Notes under the pieces: model-generated
What the model was told of the DNA's origin: nothing
Seen by the model: the letters and a program-made list of their open reading frames with translations, nothing else
The model's database searches: none
Assembly: GCA_949130495.1 (NCBI GenBank)
Contig: OX422216.1
Span: 367,312,605-367,376,604 of the forward strand
Origin: Sambucus nigra
Taxonomy: Eukaryota; Streptophyta; Magnoliopsida; Dipsacales; Adoxaceae
Direction: 5' to 3'
Length of the DNA: 64,000 nucleotides
Part shown: positions 23,490-36,308 of the stretch, one piece after another
How positions within the stretch are numbered: position 1 is the first letter of the stretch
How the letters are laid out: the number at the start of each line of letters is the position of its first letter
Made by a program: the position numbers and the translations under genes

Positions 23490-25704
23490 ATCAGGTTCTA
23501 GTGTCCTTTAGGATCTGTGTGGCTTATTATCCCTTCAGCGTTGCTTTGTTTGATATAGAGCCCTATGTTTAGGATTGTTGATTTCTATGGTGAGATTGTG
23601 TTATCCTGTTATAGCATATGTATATTAGTGAATCTGATTTGCGTTCAGGCTTGTTCGAACAATCAAGTATGGAAGGCAAGGGCCATTAGGCGGACAACAA
23701 GAGGCAAGGCTTAGTTGAGGTTTTAGAGTATTATCAAAGATGATGATCATATTCGAGGTTACCCCTATTATGGCATGAGAGTCTAGGACGGTAAAGACGG
23801 ATAGGGCGCAACCTATGATATCCAAGCACTACTATCGTCGAAAGTGGTGCAAAAGTAGACTCACCCAACATGGTATGACTGGGAGAGAGTCAGACGAAGA
23901 ATTTAGGAGGATCGTCGGCGGAAATTCTAAAAAAGCGAGGATTGTGTGTGTTAGTTAAAGGAGGTAAAATATCCAAAGGCTTGGGCATATGAAGGACTGT
24001 GGCTAACTGAATGTGAAAATTTGGGGTAAAATTTTTCTTGGCTCGTCAGAATGAAGTTATAATGGTGGGAGTCAGCCACCACTTTTAGAAATAGAATGCT
24101 ATGTCTATAGAAGGACCTTAGGTACAGTTTGACCGCATATTCCTTCATCAAATGTTCAGGATAAGATGTGAACGCTGTTCTGAACTCATCACAGGAGGGA
24201 CGAACGGAGGTATATTTGTGAATATGAATCTAAACTCTTATCGAATCTTGTATCACAGGATGTAGATATAAATGGAAGAGAGGATTTCAAGTGGGAGATC
24301 GACTCGTAAGAAAAGTTAACAACACAAAAAGGTAATTCAGGTGGACGATCGATCCAAATGGAGACAATGTCGCGTTTGTTCAATGGAGATGTTAATGCTT
24401 ATTTGGGTGGGAAGATAAAAGAATCGAAGAATTAAGTAAGAGAATAAGACTGGGCGAAATGGTGTTAGTAAAACACCACAAGGGGGAGACCCATCAGGGG
24501 ACCCATTTAAATGATTCGGATAGCTGAAATCTTACCAAGCGATGGTGAATTTAGTAAGGTATGTTGAAGCATGTAGCATGTTCCTTACGGACAACAAAGA
24601 TAAGGGAACAACGGGGGTAGCCATCAGGATCGAGACTACCAAAGTTCGAGAGAAGGACAACCCTAACATGGTCAGTATGACAGGAGATAAGTGGATATTG
24701 TGTTGAGGTATTTTGTGGAGAGTAAAACCACATGCGTTAATTTTTTTCCCCGAAACAAGTAAAGGGACAAGGATATGGTGCTTGCAATGGCAATGGTTAA
24801 TGTAGTTTTCGATTTGGTTCGGACAGGCGTGTTATGGTCGGAAAACCATTTGAGCAGCCAGGGAGATTGGCAAGGTAGAAGTATTAGTTTCATCCTCAGG
24901 GGATGAGGCGTATTTTGTTTGACACTAGAGAGTCACTACATTTTGATTATTGAGAGATTCGCATGTGAGACGAGTTTAGGGCATATTTCGACATTGTTAT
25001 TATTATGTGTATGTTTTCCCTGGTATAACGGGGTTGTCTTTAGTGTTATCCGCGGAGGAAAAATGGGTGCATTGTTAGTGGTGCATACTTTGTTGAGATT
25101 ACTCGTTTTAGGGATGTGATATACGAGTATGATATTATCCTGGTTATGGCTTTATAGTAATGGTTAGAATGATAGTGGGTAGTTATTGCAAGGCTATTGG
25201 GGTAGTTGCCCTAGCGCAACATGTTTTGTTCGGGCGAGACCTCACATGAGAGAGGGTTGGGTTCGTACTTATATTATATATTATAGAGACTTCGGAGGGT
25301 ATAGTAGTCTCGAGATATTCGATCTGAGTGTGTGTAGAGAATGCATTGATATGATTCGGAGTGTATTGGGTTTACTATTGAGCAAAAAAAAAAAATTAGC
25401 TCATTATTATGTTTAACACTCATGACATAGTAATAGGAGAGAACATTATTATATCACTCTTTTAGAGGCATGGGAGTTAAGACTTGAAGATATATGTCCG
25501 GGGACAGAATTTCCAGAGTCCTAATTGTATGTGTATGAGGTTTATGGAATATGATTACCAACAATGTTGAGTGATAGTGTCTCTGGGAAGGAAAGTTTCT
25601 CATTTCAATGTAATTACAAAAGGGGATATAGATTTTATGTCAAGATAAGGGAATATAGGGGTACATGTTATGGCCTGAGGGCTTAATGGCTTTCGATGAC
25701 CAAC

Positions 25705-25785
25705 CATGCTAGGTAGTAGCGTATCGGGAGGGTTCTTTATTTGGATTTCGCTTTGCGAGATATCCCACGCATGAAACTTAGCATA
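25705..25785 (-). repeat. further copy of the ~105-bp block
   Basis: The reverse complement contains TTTCATGCGTGGGATATCTC then GCAAAGCGAAATCCAAATAA, closely matching the blocks at 1-285, 2690-2760 and 5583-5868. Orientation relative to the host element is the same in each case. Confidence 0.65.
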
Positions 25786-27742
25786 AGGTTGGAAGTAGGG
25801 AGATGTTTGGCCATTTGCCCATAAGTATGATACCTCAGTCGTTATAGAAGTATGTAGTTATAACGGTAAGTTAAAAGTTAAATTCCAATATAAGGCCATC
25901 TAAGCCGGTTGTGCGGTGAGGATGGATTAAAAAAATTATTTTATTAGCACGAGTTGAAGGGTGGGGCGATGTTAAGGAGGATTTAAAAATTTCGAATTAT
26001 GGGGTGATTGAGAATGCCCAAGTGTTATAGCCACGTTGTGAATACAGGGGAAATAAAGAATTGGGTGTTATGTGGGAAGCTTATGTAATGCTTACGCCAG
26101 TATGAACGACTTATAGGATGTGTGGGCACCTTGATTAACTGATGTCAGAATCGTCCGGATTGAAGGGATGTGGGGATAAATGTGTGAAATATATGTATGT
26201 GGGACTAATATAACGAAGTGGAAGTGGTAGAGGCGATTAACCGTCGTGTGAGGGGGATGATAATTCATATATACGTGTGCGATCAGAGTAGCACACCCGA
26301 ACTCGGTGGAAAGTCTATGGGAATTCATGTAAAAAGGGGTATCCCTTAAGAAGACTAAAATTTAACTATTGTGGACAATTTGGAGAGGCATTCTACCCAG
26401 TCAAATGTTGGGAGTGACTTGCGCAAAAATGGAAAGATGATTTTAACACGGTATAAGGAGACCAGAAATGCACATCGTGACAAAAAGTGCACGGGTCTGA
26501 ACTTTTGGTATACGCTAAGGGAAGAAGAGGATTATTAAGTACCATTTAATTGGAGGCATTATAAGTGGAAGTCGGGGTTGAGCGAAACATAGTGAGTAGT
26601 CACCATGTGCAACACTCATAGGTCGAAACCGCTTGGAGTATGATCATCAACCAGAAAATTATCTATCAAGCCGATAATTCTGATGGTGGAAAAGTGCAGT
26701 CAAGTCAGTAAAGTTTCTTTGATGGGTTGCCAACCTCAAGGTAAGATCAAGGGTTCCTTCGAATGTGTGGAACAAGTTGCCCGAGAAGGAAGTGATTGAT
26801 ATTCCTTTGGGGTTATTTACAATATTAGTTAGTGTGCCCCAGTCTTCCTTTCAAGAGAAGAATCGCGCCAGTACGTGGTCCTACACGGTATTTTTCTGAA
26901 TTAGCATGAGATTTTTAAATCCCACCTTCAATATGAAATTTTAGGAAGCAGCAGGGATAATGTTTCATTTTGAGCAGGTTGTATCACCCATAGCCCGGGG
27001 AGTAGGTGAATGATGATTAATGATTAGTGGAGCTGTGTCAAAGTAATTTTGGATTCATTGGGATCATTTCATTTCCATAAAGAATATAGCTAGAGAGTGA
27101 AGTTTAGTATGGTAATTAGGAAGGGATATTACCTAATGGTAAGGTTCCGTGGAAGCAGTCGTACCTGTTTATTGTGAACAAGGTGCTTATCGAAGTTTTG
27201 GTGTGGAAAAACCTTAAATTTTCTCACTCTGGATGTTAAGAGGTGGGCGAATAATCAGAATTTTGGATTGGTCGAGAGTTAGAATCCGATGACTAAAGTG
27301 GAATAAGCACATACTGTCCTAGGTAATCTTTTAACTATTGTAAGAGTTACGCCGCCAGGAATTAAGATTTGAAGAACTGACAAGAAAAGTCAGATGTTAA
27401 TATGGTTTATCCCAGGATGGGAGTTTTGTGTTTAGATAAATATGGTAGTTGATACGAGGTGAGGTGCATCCTACCAATAATATTGAGACAATGCGGACAA
27501 TAATGTATAGGTTAGTCTTATTTGAATGTCATCAGGTAGAAGCACAATGTTAAGTGCCATTGTTGAGGTGTGACCCTATAACTGATAAAGTGTTGAGAGT
27601 GTTAAACCAGCTTGCTATGAGGCGGGGACTATAGTGATTGAGCATCTTACTCTGAATTTAGCTTTGCGTACTCATAAAGTATCTAGAATTGTTTTACTAG
27701 GTAGGCCTTATTTTCTGAATTTCAGGACAAAATTACGGTATT

Positions 27743-27752
27743 AGGAGGGAAG
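27743..27752 (+). other. polypurine tract of chromovirus
   Basis: AGGAGGGAAG two bases before the 3' LTR start TGTAATACC. Confidence 0.65.
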
Positions 27753-29012
27753 TATGTAATACCCCGTATTTTTATGACCTTTATTATGGGATTTATTAAA
27801 TTTAATTGGGATAAATTAATTTAATTTTTAATGAAAATTTTAAACTGAATATTTACTAGCGTGACGAGAGTTAGTAATTAATGGTAATAATTGTGTTGAA
27901 TATTACTAGATGAGTAAAGTAATATAAGAGATTGTATTTATCAAAAATTATAAATCGAGACGCGCATGTGTCGTGTCAAGACTAAATGAATGGAATATAA
28001 AGTAATTTAATTATAAGTCATCCGTATGGTCATTTTGAGTGTGCCAATGTGTCCGTTGGGGATGAGATAGTCAGAAAAGTGTACCCAGGGGTTTAGTTTG
28101 GGTCCCGGGGTATTTTTAGGCCGACTGTCATCGTCGGAGGGCATTTTGGTAAAACAAATCTGGGATTTAAGTACCTACAAAAATTAGAGAAGTATATCAG
28201 GTGTTAGAGGTTGTCTTTTAGAGTTATCAATCACACAAACATAGAATGGTCATTCGAGAAGAAAGGAAGAAAGCTCTTCAAGACTAGATCACAATCTGCA
28301 ACACCTTTTACAAGAAAAACACCACCAGGGCATGGATCATAAAATGAGGAACATAGACATACTTTCATCAACAATAGATCAGACCTTCAATTCCCAGGCA
28401 AGTATCTACCTTGCTGATTTGTAGTTGATATCCCTTCCATGTTAGCCTCAAAATGAAAACCACATGTTTTAATTGAAGAATTATATGTTTTGGAAGAGAA
28501 TTTATATGTTGTAGGGTAGTCTAAAATCTTGATCATATGTAGAGGATTACCCATGAACTTATTATGATATTTGGGAAGGAAATCTGGATTAAAATAGAGA
28601 TTCTTGATTATTCATGCAAAATTAGGTTTTATAAAGAAATCTGGAATTAAACCCCTTTCTGATTGATTCGTTGAGTATTTATTGATGTCGTTATGTTAGA
28701 ACTTGTTTATATATATTGCTCATACATTTGAATTACTTTGTTGGGAGTTTGGGATGAAATTATAGAGGTTTTGAGGAGTTAGAGTGATTCAACCCGTTGT
28801 TTTCCTAAAGAAATCTAGGTTGAGACCTAAAGGGTTGATCGATCGATCGACTCCTACTAATTTTTTGAATTTTTTCCTCTTCTTTAATGATGATGTAACA
28901 CCGCTTTGAGGGGACTTTGCATGTGATGAGATTATTATAATAGGACTTATGAGGGACCAGTAGGGTACTGATTTAGGTTCGGATAATATGGATTGATACA
29001 GGACTTACCCGT

Positions 29013-29423
29013 TGTGGTGAATATTATTATGCAACACAAATAGATAACAGAAACGCAATCACCAAGTAAGAATAAGGAATGCAAAATGACAATCACCCAA
29101 CAAAGGATGTACGTTGTTCAGCAAAGATGCCTACGTCCATGGTGCTGCGGCCAGTATTATTATTTCTATGTTCTCCGGAGAGTGGTAATAGAGAATACAA
29201 TGTGTCCCTTGCCCCGAACATAGGGTTTATTATATACATGTTCATTTTAGTAAGTGGGGGTGTTGGACTCCCCCACGTTTTCCATCTCTCCCTATAACCT
29301 CTCTTAATGGGAACGTGGGAGGAGACTGGATCATAATCGGTTAAGATACGGAGGGTCTGGACTTTGGGCCACCTCAATTGGGCTACTCGTCCAGGCCCAG
29401 CGTTCTAATTTCGGGTACCCACA
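29013..29423 (+). mobile_element. solo LTR (411 bp) with perfect 5-bp duplication
   Basis: Starts TGTGGTGAATATTATTATGC and ends GGGTACCCACA. CCCGT lies at 29008-29012 and again at 29424-29428, and the 5' LTR of the host element shows the uninterrupted site (about 18563-18575). The interior has GTACGTTGTTCAGCAAAGATG, a string common in short LTRs. It is either a solo LTR or a very small non-autonomous element; no interior is present. Confidence 0.85.
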
Positions 29424-30513
29424 CCCGTAGTGTCACGATGGCTATATAATAATAACATATGTTTGCATGTGAGACATTGTAGGTTGAGTGAGCATGATCG
29501 AGGACTTAATCCAGTTGGATAGAGAGTGTTAACCTACTGACATTATGGAAATAGAAATGATACGCTTCCGGGGTTGAGAAGTAATTGGGAACGTGTGATA
29601 AACAAGAAGAATGATAAGCTAATAATACGTAGGTTTTGATAGTGAGTACCACGTATGGTTAGTATAAAAATGTTATGGGTTGTGAGGGTACCTATATGAA
29701 ATATGGAAATACATATTTCTGTATATGTATGCTTGTCATATTATTATGTGTAGTTATTCATACCCGCGCTACTTGCTATCACGGAGGTTTCCGCGTCGGG
29801 ACAGTCTTATCTTAATGTGTCCTTTATGGGGCATATTGACTTGTACCCTAGAACATAGGATCCTTGGTACAGGCTATCAGAGGACGATAGTCAGACAGTC
29901 CTAAGAGACGTGAGGGTATGTGCTGACCTCTTAGTGACTTGGAACTATTCTTCACCTCCAATATGTGTATTTTGTGTTAATACAGTTCGAGTGTGAGTCT
30001 GAACTAGTGTTTCCCTCATTTGTACGAGAGGTGCAGGGAGTAGATAGAAGAGTATGCCAGCACCATAGATTTTATGTGGGGTGCCGATTAGTATATATAT
30101 TGTATGAGTGATTAATATATATACATATACTTGGAAATCTTCTACTGTGTGCGTAAGTAGATAAATATTGAATACGCGTTCCTAATCATAGTAAATGCTT
30201 GAGATTTCATAACGGCATTGAGATATACATAATCGACTTAAATGTTCCTTAATAAGATGTTATTTTATTAAATCATAGACATATGGTCACGCGAATTCGA
30301 ATCTATGGGAGGAGAATTGGGATAGACTTATGAGTCATTTTAGTAGTACGATAGGCGTGCACACTAGATGAGAGGTGAGAATTCTCAAGAGAGTGTCGAG
30401 TACTAACATGGATGTAATATCAACTATTAAGAATTTTAAATACTTTCTAAACTACTTTAAAGTTGTTTTTATACTCGGGCTCTGACCTGTTTCCTTTCAT
30501 CTTTTCTCTCTCT

Positions 30514-30514
<1 letters not shown>

Positions 30515-30596
<82 letters not shown>
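30515..30596. repeat. (TA)n(TG)n microsatellite in 3' LTR
   Basis: About 27 TA units then about 14 TG units. The 5' LTR has a shorter TA run at the same place, into which the Helitron inserted. Confidence 0.95.
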
Positions 30597-30598
<2 letters not shown>

Positions 30599-31141
30599 TA
30601 CAGGTGCCCAGCCACAAGGGCGTTAGACTTGGATCTTTGAACTATTGACATGCTACAGCTAGTGTGGGAGTTGCAGGTCTTTGCAGTAGACGACTTCATC
30701 CTTGTCTTCTCACTCTTTCATTTAGTTCTCATTAGATAACGCATGTGTCACCCATTTCCACTTTTTACCTAGTCCAGATATTTATACTCTTTATTATGTC
30801 AGTATTCAGTTTAGTTGGGATTATTTTAGTTTATTACATTGTCCTAAGGTTTGGGGATATTTTAGTTCATTTTTTTTAAATATTCTAGAATGTTCTTTCA
30901 TTTGAATGGTTTGGTTTTAACACCATCATTTGTATTCGTGAAACTAGTTTCATAGTTAATAATAACAATAGAACTTAATTTGTTAAATTAAAAGTTTTGA
31001 CACTTAGCTTAATTATTTATTAGGTGATTAATAAAGAAAAATTATTTCGCAACCGTGATGCTAAGAATGAACCAACCTGGCACTTTGAGTTAATTTAATA
31101 AAGGATCAATCACCCGGTATTTAATTAGGTGGGGTTTCACA

Positions 31142-32175
31142 AGCAAGTGTAGGCTTTTGTTGCTAGTCTAGGGATTATGCTACTTTATTTTTTATCTCTT
31201 ATATCTTATGGTTTTCAAAGTTATACTCTCGAATTTCCCCCCACTATAATTTGAATGAAGAGAAGATTTGTACAACTTAACTTAACTTGTGTTGATGTTG
31301 ATGTTTTATAAAATCTATTGCTTATTTAATTATTTATAGCCTATTGATATAGATGAATATATTCATGTGAACTCTCCATTGGGAAAAATTCTTGGGCTGA
31401 ATGTTGATCAGAAGGTTCATAAGGCCTTTGTAAAAATTTATAAATCTTGGAGAGAAAGAAATCATCAGTACAAGGACCAATCCGAGTCGATCGCTCAACT
31501 GAAAGATAAAATCCAGGATATGGAAGAAGTTGGGGCTTCAGTCCAAGAGGAGGTAAATTACTTAAAGGTCAAACTTGTGGATGCTAGAGAGGTAAACCAA
31601 TAATGATTAATTGAAGAGGGAGATAAGTCATCCGAAGAGGAGGACCCCCATTGGGGTCCTCCTTGGCACTGCTAGGAATTTCATCATCGCCCATAGGGGT
31701 TTCTCGAGATGAGTACTAAGTTTGACAAAGGTAGGTTTTTGAGGTAAAAGGGGATATTCGACGGGCGTATGTAATCATTGATGGACTTCAGAGGGATGTG
31801 TAAAGGTTAACGCATTTGTTCAAAAGGGGTCTTAAATAGGTCTGGGCAGATGGCTATGACCAAGTCTGAACTGCTGCCCCAGCGAAGCTGAAGGAGGAAG
31901 AAGACCTTGCCTTTGCCCAGTGGTGTCTTAGTGACCTCAGAGAGTTAAGGATGCCTAAGGACTTCCCCTTTTGGCACAAATATCAGATTGATTGCCCGAC
32001 CTATTCACATAATCTCTTCTCTAAGAATGATCGGTGGATCCCAATTGATGTTATCCCTGGTCAGCATCTGGAACATTACATAGAGGATCTTGTAGAAGAG
32101 TTCGTGGCTCACCCAAATAATGATCAAAGAGCATGTGTAGTATATTACCTTACTCTCCATTCTAGATTATCATAA
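31142..32175 (+). pseudogene. extra ORF of Tat element, C-terminal part
   Basis: Continues the frame cut at 17280. 31367-31603 is a charged helical stretch (SPLGKILGLNVDQKVHKAFVKIYKSW, then a heptad-like coiled coil to DAREVNQ), ending in stops. A second open stretch, about 31880-32175, contains EEEDLAFAQWCLSDLRELRMPKDFPFW-HKY and ends at TAA 32173. Weak similarity is all that links the last part with the family. It is convergent with the minus-strand integrase that ends about 850 bp downstream. Confidence 0.45.
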
Positions 32176-33019
32176 ATTCCTTGTATATTTAAGTATTTTT
32201 TGTAAATGTAACTTTTCATTCTAATGAAAAATTATTTCTTACTACCTTTCAATCGTTTATGTTTTGAGCTAATGTTGACTAAATGTTTGGATTGTTATAT
32301 AAATAGCCGATCTAGCATCTCTTTGCGTTTAATTTTATCATTTTGAGCTTTAAATATGACTAAATGATATTGAGAGATACTGATGCGTATATTTTATTTT
32401 TGTTGACCAAAGCGATATTGATTGACAAACTTAAGGATTTAGGTAGGCTCATGATTAGTTTGAATCATTTTGGTCTTTTTCAATCAATTAAATGACATTT
32501 AAGTATTAGCACTCTGCCTTTTATTTGTTTGAATATGCTCCCAATCCAATATGCCTAAGAAATATCATTCAATTCATTTCACCTTTTAGGTTGTGTAGTC
32601 ATACTCCCTTCGGCCTAAGTGCGATGATGGAGAGAATGCACCGCGCTAGTGGGAAATCTGCCCGAGCAGGGTTTTTTTCAACCAACAGAAGTTGGCAACC
32701 AAATGGAGTTAGCGTTATTACCTAAGGATTACCTGTTGGGCTTTTGTTGTTATCGGGGAAACTTATGAGGCCTCTTGTGTTTGCAATAAGGGCCTGAGGG
32801 TGGTTTGAAGTACTTATAGTTGACTTGCTAACCTTCTTTATTAAGCATTTCGTTATGCACAAAGGATTTATCAATCGAAAAGGTATAAATTGATGAGATA
32901 AAATTATGATAAGTTAAGACTCCAATGCAAAGTAGGAGAATAAAGGGGCCAATCGGCCTTTATTTAATTAAAATTATCGATTAAGTGACACAAAAATAAA
33001 ATTTTTCTAACTTAAAAGA
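32176..33019. other. spacer between convergent extra ORF and Tat integrase
   Basis: AT-rich, with no frame showing family features. It would hold the 3' ends of both transcripts; no terminator could be assigned. Confidence 0.4.
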
Positions 33020-34170
33020 TAAAAAAGCATAACTTCTTGAGATTGGTTGCGTTCCATTCTCTTGGTATCTCCCTGCCCTCCAGCGTTTCTGAGTGATATG
33101 ATCCTTGAAGATTATCTTTGATCATTCTGAAGGGTCCTTCCCAGTTTGTCATTTGTTGGTTTTACGGCATTACCGAGGAATTTTCATAAGACAAAGTCCC
33201 CAATAAAAAACATCCTTGGTTTGACTCTCTTGTTCTACTACTTGGCTAGTTACTATTAGTACGAAGGCAACTTGATCAAGGCTAGCTCTCGTTGCTCATC
33301 TGCTAGGTCATGTTCGGTGCATAGTGCTCCATCATTGAGGCCTTGGTCAACTAGAGTGGTTATCGTAGTGAGGAGACCTTTTTCCAGAGGGATGATAGAT
33401 TATATTCTATAAGTGAGTGAAAATGGTGTTTCCCAAGTTGGTCTCCTGGTCATTATGCAATAAGCCCATAATACGTGAGGGAGTTCATCCACCCAAGTGC
33501 CATTAGCCCTTTCCAACCTCTTTTTCAGTCCATCGATCATGGTCTTGTTGGAAAATTCTATTTTCCTGCTACTTTGGGGATATGACACATAACTTAAGTT
33601 GTGCATGGTGTTGTGCTAATCGCAAAAAGGATTGAAAGAAATCACTTTCAAATTGTGAACCGTTGTTGGTGACGATGGTCCTTGGTATCCTAGATCTAGT
33701 TATGATGTTCTTCCATATGAACCTTGTCATGTCGGAATCTCAAATGTTTGCCAATGGTTCTGCCTCTGCCCATTTGGTAAAGTAGTCTGTGGCAATCATC
33801 AGGTACTTGTCGTTTCTAGGTGAGGTAGGTAGTGGTCCCAGGATGACTCATCCACATTGAGTGAAAGACCAAGTATTGGTGAATGATTTCAGGTCACTGG
33901 CAAGCTGATGAACCATAGATGAGTGCTTTTGGCACTTTTCACATTTGTAAATGTAGGCACCATCATCTTTTTGTATACTAGGCCACCAATATCATCCGTT
34001 GATCGCGCGAAAGGCTAATGATCTTCCACCTTCATGACTCCCACAGGTTCCCTCATTGAGTCCACTAAGTACTTTCTTGACATATTATGGATGAACACAG
34101 TGGAGGTAAGGTCCTGTGAATGATTTCTTATAAAGCTTCCCATCAGGGTTGAGGTAGAAATGAGTATCCT
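33020..34170 (-). pseudogene. Tat-lineage gypsy integrase
   Basis: Minus strand from 34170 downward: the zinc domain has GTCGSHEGGRSLA and CEKCQKH (about 33950-33925), but its first His reads Asn. The core has DYFTKWAEAEP (about 33792-33760); the second catalytic motif reads TNNGSQF where TDNG is expected (33660-33680), so an Asp is lost. IEFSNKTMIDGLKKRLERA and GTWVDELPHVLWAY-RPT-ETPFSLTY follow (33560-33400), and the C-terminal part (KRVKPRMFFIGDFVL) runs to about 33020. Integrase inserts element DNA into the genome. Frameshifts and stops are present. The order RNase H, second RNase H, integrase is continuous with 34340-35203. Confidence 0.8.
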
Positions 34171-34339
34171 TAACCCTGATTTGATGGGCTAACCTCATAT
34201 CATCTGGCAGTATGTCACTCCATAGATAATTGATGATGGGATCCCCCCCCCCAACTTGGGCTTTATCTCCGAGGAGGACTTGCTCGGCATTGTTTGGTCG
34301 ATACTGGGCGGCATGAGGAACTCTATTCGAATTGTTCTC

Positions 34340-35203
34340 CTTAGGTTAGAGTTAATTATCGAGCTTAGTGATGCTAAAGCATCATCGTAACTATTATGTC
34401 CTCGTGGGAGCTATTGAATTTCCACCTTTTCAAAGTCTCCCATGAGTCCTCTTACCATGTTGAGGTATGATGCCATTCGATCATCTTTGGAGTTGAAGTA
34501 TCCATTGACCTACTTGGAGACCAGTTTGGAATCACCAAATACATGGAGGCGTTCTCACACTAGTAATTTAGCCTTTCACAAACCAATAATTTGTGCTTCA
34601 TACTCAGCTTTATTATTGGAGACTTCAAATCCTAATCTAATTCCTTGTTCAATTATGGTGTCTTCGGTGGTGATGAGAACAATACCTACTCCTTCCCCGT
34701 TGGAATTTGAGGCTCCATCAACATATAGTGTCCAATCTTTGGAGAACACTTTACATGTCAACAATTATTCTTCGTTTAGTTGATCAACTGGCTGATCTTT
34801 TATGAACTCAATTATAAAATCTGCCAGGATCCATCCCTTAATTATCATTTTGGGATGAAAGTGGATATCAAAACTCTCGAGTTTGGCTGACCACTTTAAA
34901 ATACGTACAGAAAGGTTGGCCCTTCGTAGAACGGACATGAGTGGGTAAGAGATGATTACTATTATTGAGTGGGCATCAAAGTAATGCTTCAACTTCCTTG
35001 TAGAGATCACTAAGGCATAGGCGAGCTTTTCCAGAGGCATGTACGGTTATTCAGAATCTAGGAGCGTCTTATTGGCATAGTAAATCGGGTGTTTTTCTCC
35101 CTCCTTTTTATATACTAAGGCAAAGCTCACGGAATGGTCTGATACGATCAGGTAAAGATATAGTTGTTCTCCATCATATGAAATTATCAGTAGTGAAGGC
35201 TTG
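34340..35203 (-). pseudogene. Tat-lineage RNase H and second (archaeal-type) RNase H
   Basis: 35203-34765 gives GEQLYLYLIVSDHSVSFALV, HPIYYANKTLLDSE, then YALVISTRKLKHYFDAHSI and a tail (GWILADFIIEF) of the reverse-transcriptase-linked RNase H. 34764-34340 gives a second RNase H: WTLYVDGASNSNG-GVGIVL, SNNKAEYEAQIIGL, FGDSKLVS and DDALASLSS. Two successive RNase H domains before integrase are characteristic of the Tat lineage. The region upstream (reverse transcriptase) is not adjacent; it lies at 49714 and beyond, on the far side of the 14.5-kb insert. One frameshift separates the two halves at about 35040. Confidence 0.8.
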
Positions 35204-35208
35204 CTAAT
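35204..35208. repeat. candidate target-site duplication CTAAT (left)
   Basis: CTAAT here and at 49709-49713 bracket the copia-derived block. The Tat reading frame would continue from one flank to the other: W-D-G-D-Y on the right flank, stop-Q-A-F on the left. Confidence 0.6.
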
Positions 35209-35980
35209 TTTTGGAACACGAGGCCTCCAATTTTTAATTTTTAAACAATAACTTCCTTTAAGTGCAAAATATGATAGTTCAACACAACACACACAAACAA
35301 CTAATTTTAATTTCTTTCAAAATAAAATTAAACAAAACTCAAAGTGAAATAAAATTAAACAACTAATAAATTTTTCACTTAAACCAAATTAATTCAACCC
35401 AGTCCGAAAAAATTGCCTAATAAATTAATTCATTTTTCAAATTAGACCAAACCAAATAATACCAAATTATATTAATGACTTGTATTAAATTAATCAAAAT
35501 TCACCCAAACTAATATTAGCACCAAATTGAACAAGAGTGTGAATTAAACCATATTTTATCTTTTAATCCTAATCATGCGTTCTAATTGATTTACAAGATA
35601 AAAAAAACTCACAACACACTATGCCACGATGTACGAGGAAAACCCAAATGGGAAAAACCTCGGAAGACCCTAGCCTCAAGTCCACTAAGTACGAAATTTT
35701 ACAAATACAAGATAGATGACTTACGCAACTCGACTCGACTCCTTTTAAGCCCTTGATGAGTCTTCTTGTACCAACCTTTGCTTAGTTGACAATACCGAAC
35801 TCCACCAGAACGTTGGAATCCACCAATGAAGCTTTTTGGGAACCCATCAACCACACATAGTCCCTTTAACCACATGAGAATGCCGGAGCAAACTTATCTC
35901 TTTTGTGAGTAGAGAACGAACCCAAACAACTATTTTATGGGATGAGAATTAACTCGGTGCCAAATGCTCCAAGCAAGATA
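35209..35980 (-). repeat. copia 3' LTR, distal part (left of Helitron)
   Basis: Aligns along its length with 47920-48680 (for example GATGTACGAGGAAAACCCAA and AGTTGACAAT). The element-end bases corresponding to TGTTAGAACAC read TTTTGGAACAC here. Continuation of the LTR resumes at 43370. Confidence 0.8.
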
Positions 35981-36262
35981 TCTATATAATAAGGAGTAAA
36001 TTTTTTTGCACTATTCCTTAAGTTGATAACTTAATTAGAGGCTAGGACTAAGCCAACAAGGCAACGATCCAACGGTTGAGATTAATTTATTCTACATTGC
36101 CTAATTTACCATCAATAATTTGAGTTCCCCCTCTTTTCACACACTCCCATATATTTCCCCCTCTATATCAAAATTCAAAAATAAGGTTAAAAGAGTATTT
36201 GACCCATTTTTATTACTTTTCAACCACTCACTCAGATTACCTCCTCTCATTCACATCCCACA

Positions 36263-36268
<6 letters not shown>

Positions 36269-36304
<36 letters not shown>
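36269..36304. repeat. (CT)n microsatellite
   Basis: Eighteen CT units within a leader-like region, about 290 bp from the Helitron 5' end. Confidence 0.95.

Positions 36305-36308
<4 letters not shown>

Larger units (their letters stand above)
23476..27754 (+). pseudogene. chromovirus interior (gag-pol), fully degenerate
   Basis: Between the LTRs no frame exceeds about 90 residues. Short stretches recall a Ty3 polyprotein: the last codons before the purine tract read NFRTK-LRY-stop-EGS (27719-27752), like the usual end of chromovirus pol, but no zinc knuckle, YVDD or integrase motif could be placed. A block at about 25705-25785 matches, in reverse complement, the 105-bp repeat at 1-285. The number of stops points to long neutral decay, compared with the Sirevirus at 51926-61455. 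Confidence 0.5.
17281..31141 (+). mobile_element. Ty3/gypsy chromovirus-like retrotransposon, complete but degenerate
   Basis: Two long LTRs in direct orientation (17281-23475 and 27755-31141), each starting TGTAATACCCCG, flank a 4.3-kb interior. A tRNA-iMet-like primer site follows the 5' LTR and a purine tract precedes the 3' LTR. The 5' LTR is enlarged by a Helitron, the 3' LTR by a solo LTR; without these both are close to 2.9 kb. It is inserted in the extra ORF whose halves lie at 15200-17280 and 31142-32175. The lineage is assigned by LTR termini and end-of-pol appearance, not by an intact domain. Confidence 0.75.
27755..31141 (+). repeat. 3' LTR of chromovirus (contains solo LTR)
   Basis: Matches the 5' LTR except for the 411-bp solo LTR at 29013-29423 and the Helitron that only the 5' LTR has. 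It ends with GGGGTTTCACA. Confidence 0.85.

Noticed and set aside
30463..30648. Frame with Ile-Tyr and Cys-Val repeats
   Set aside because: Artefact of the TA/TG microsatellite in the LTR.
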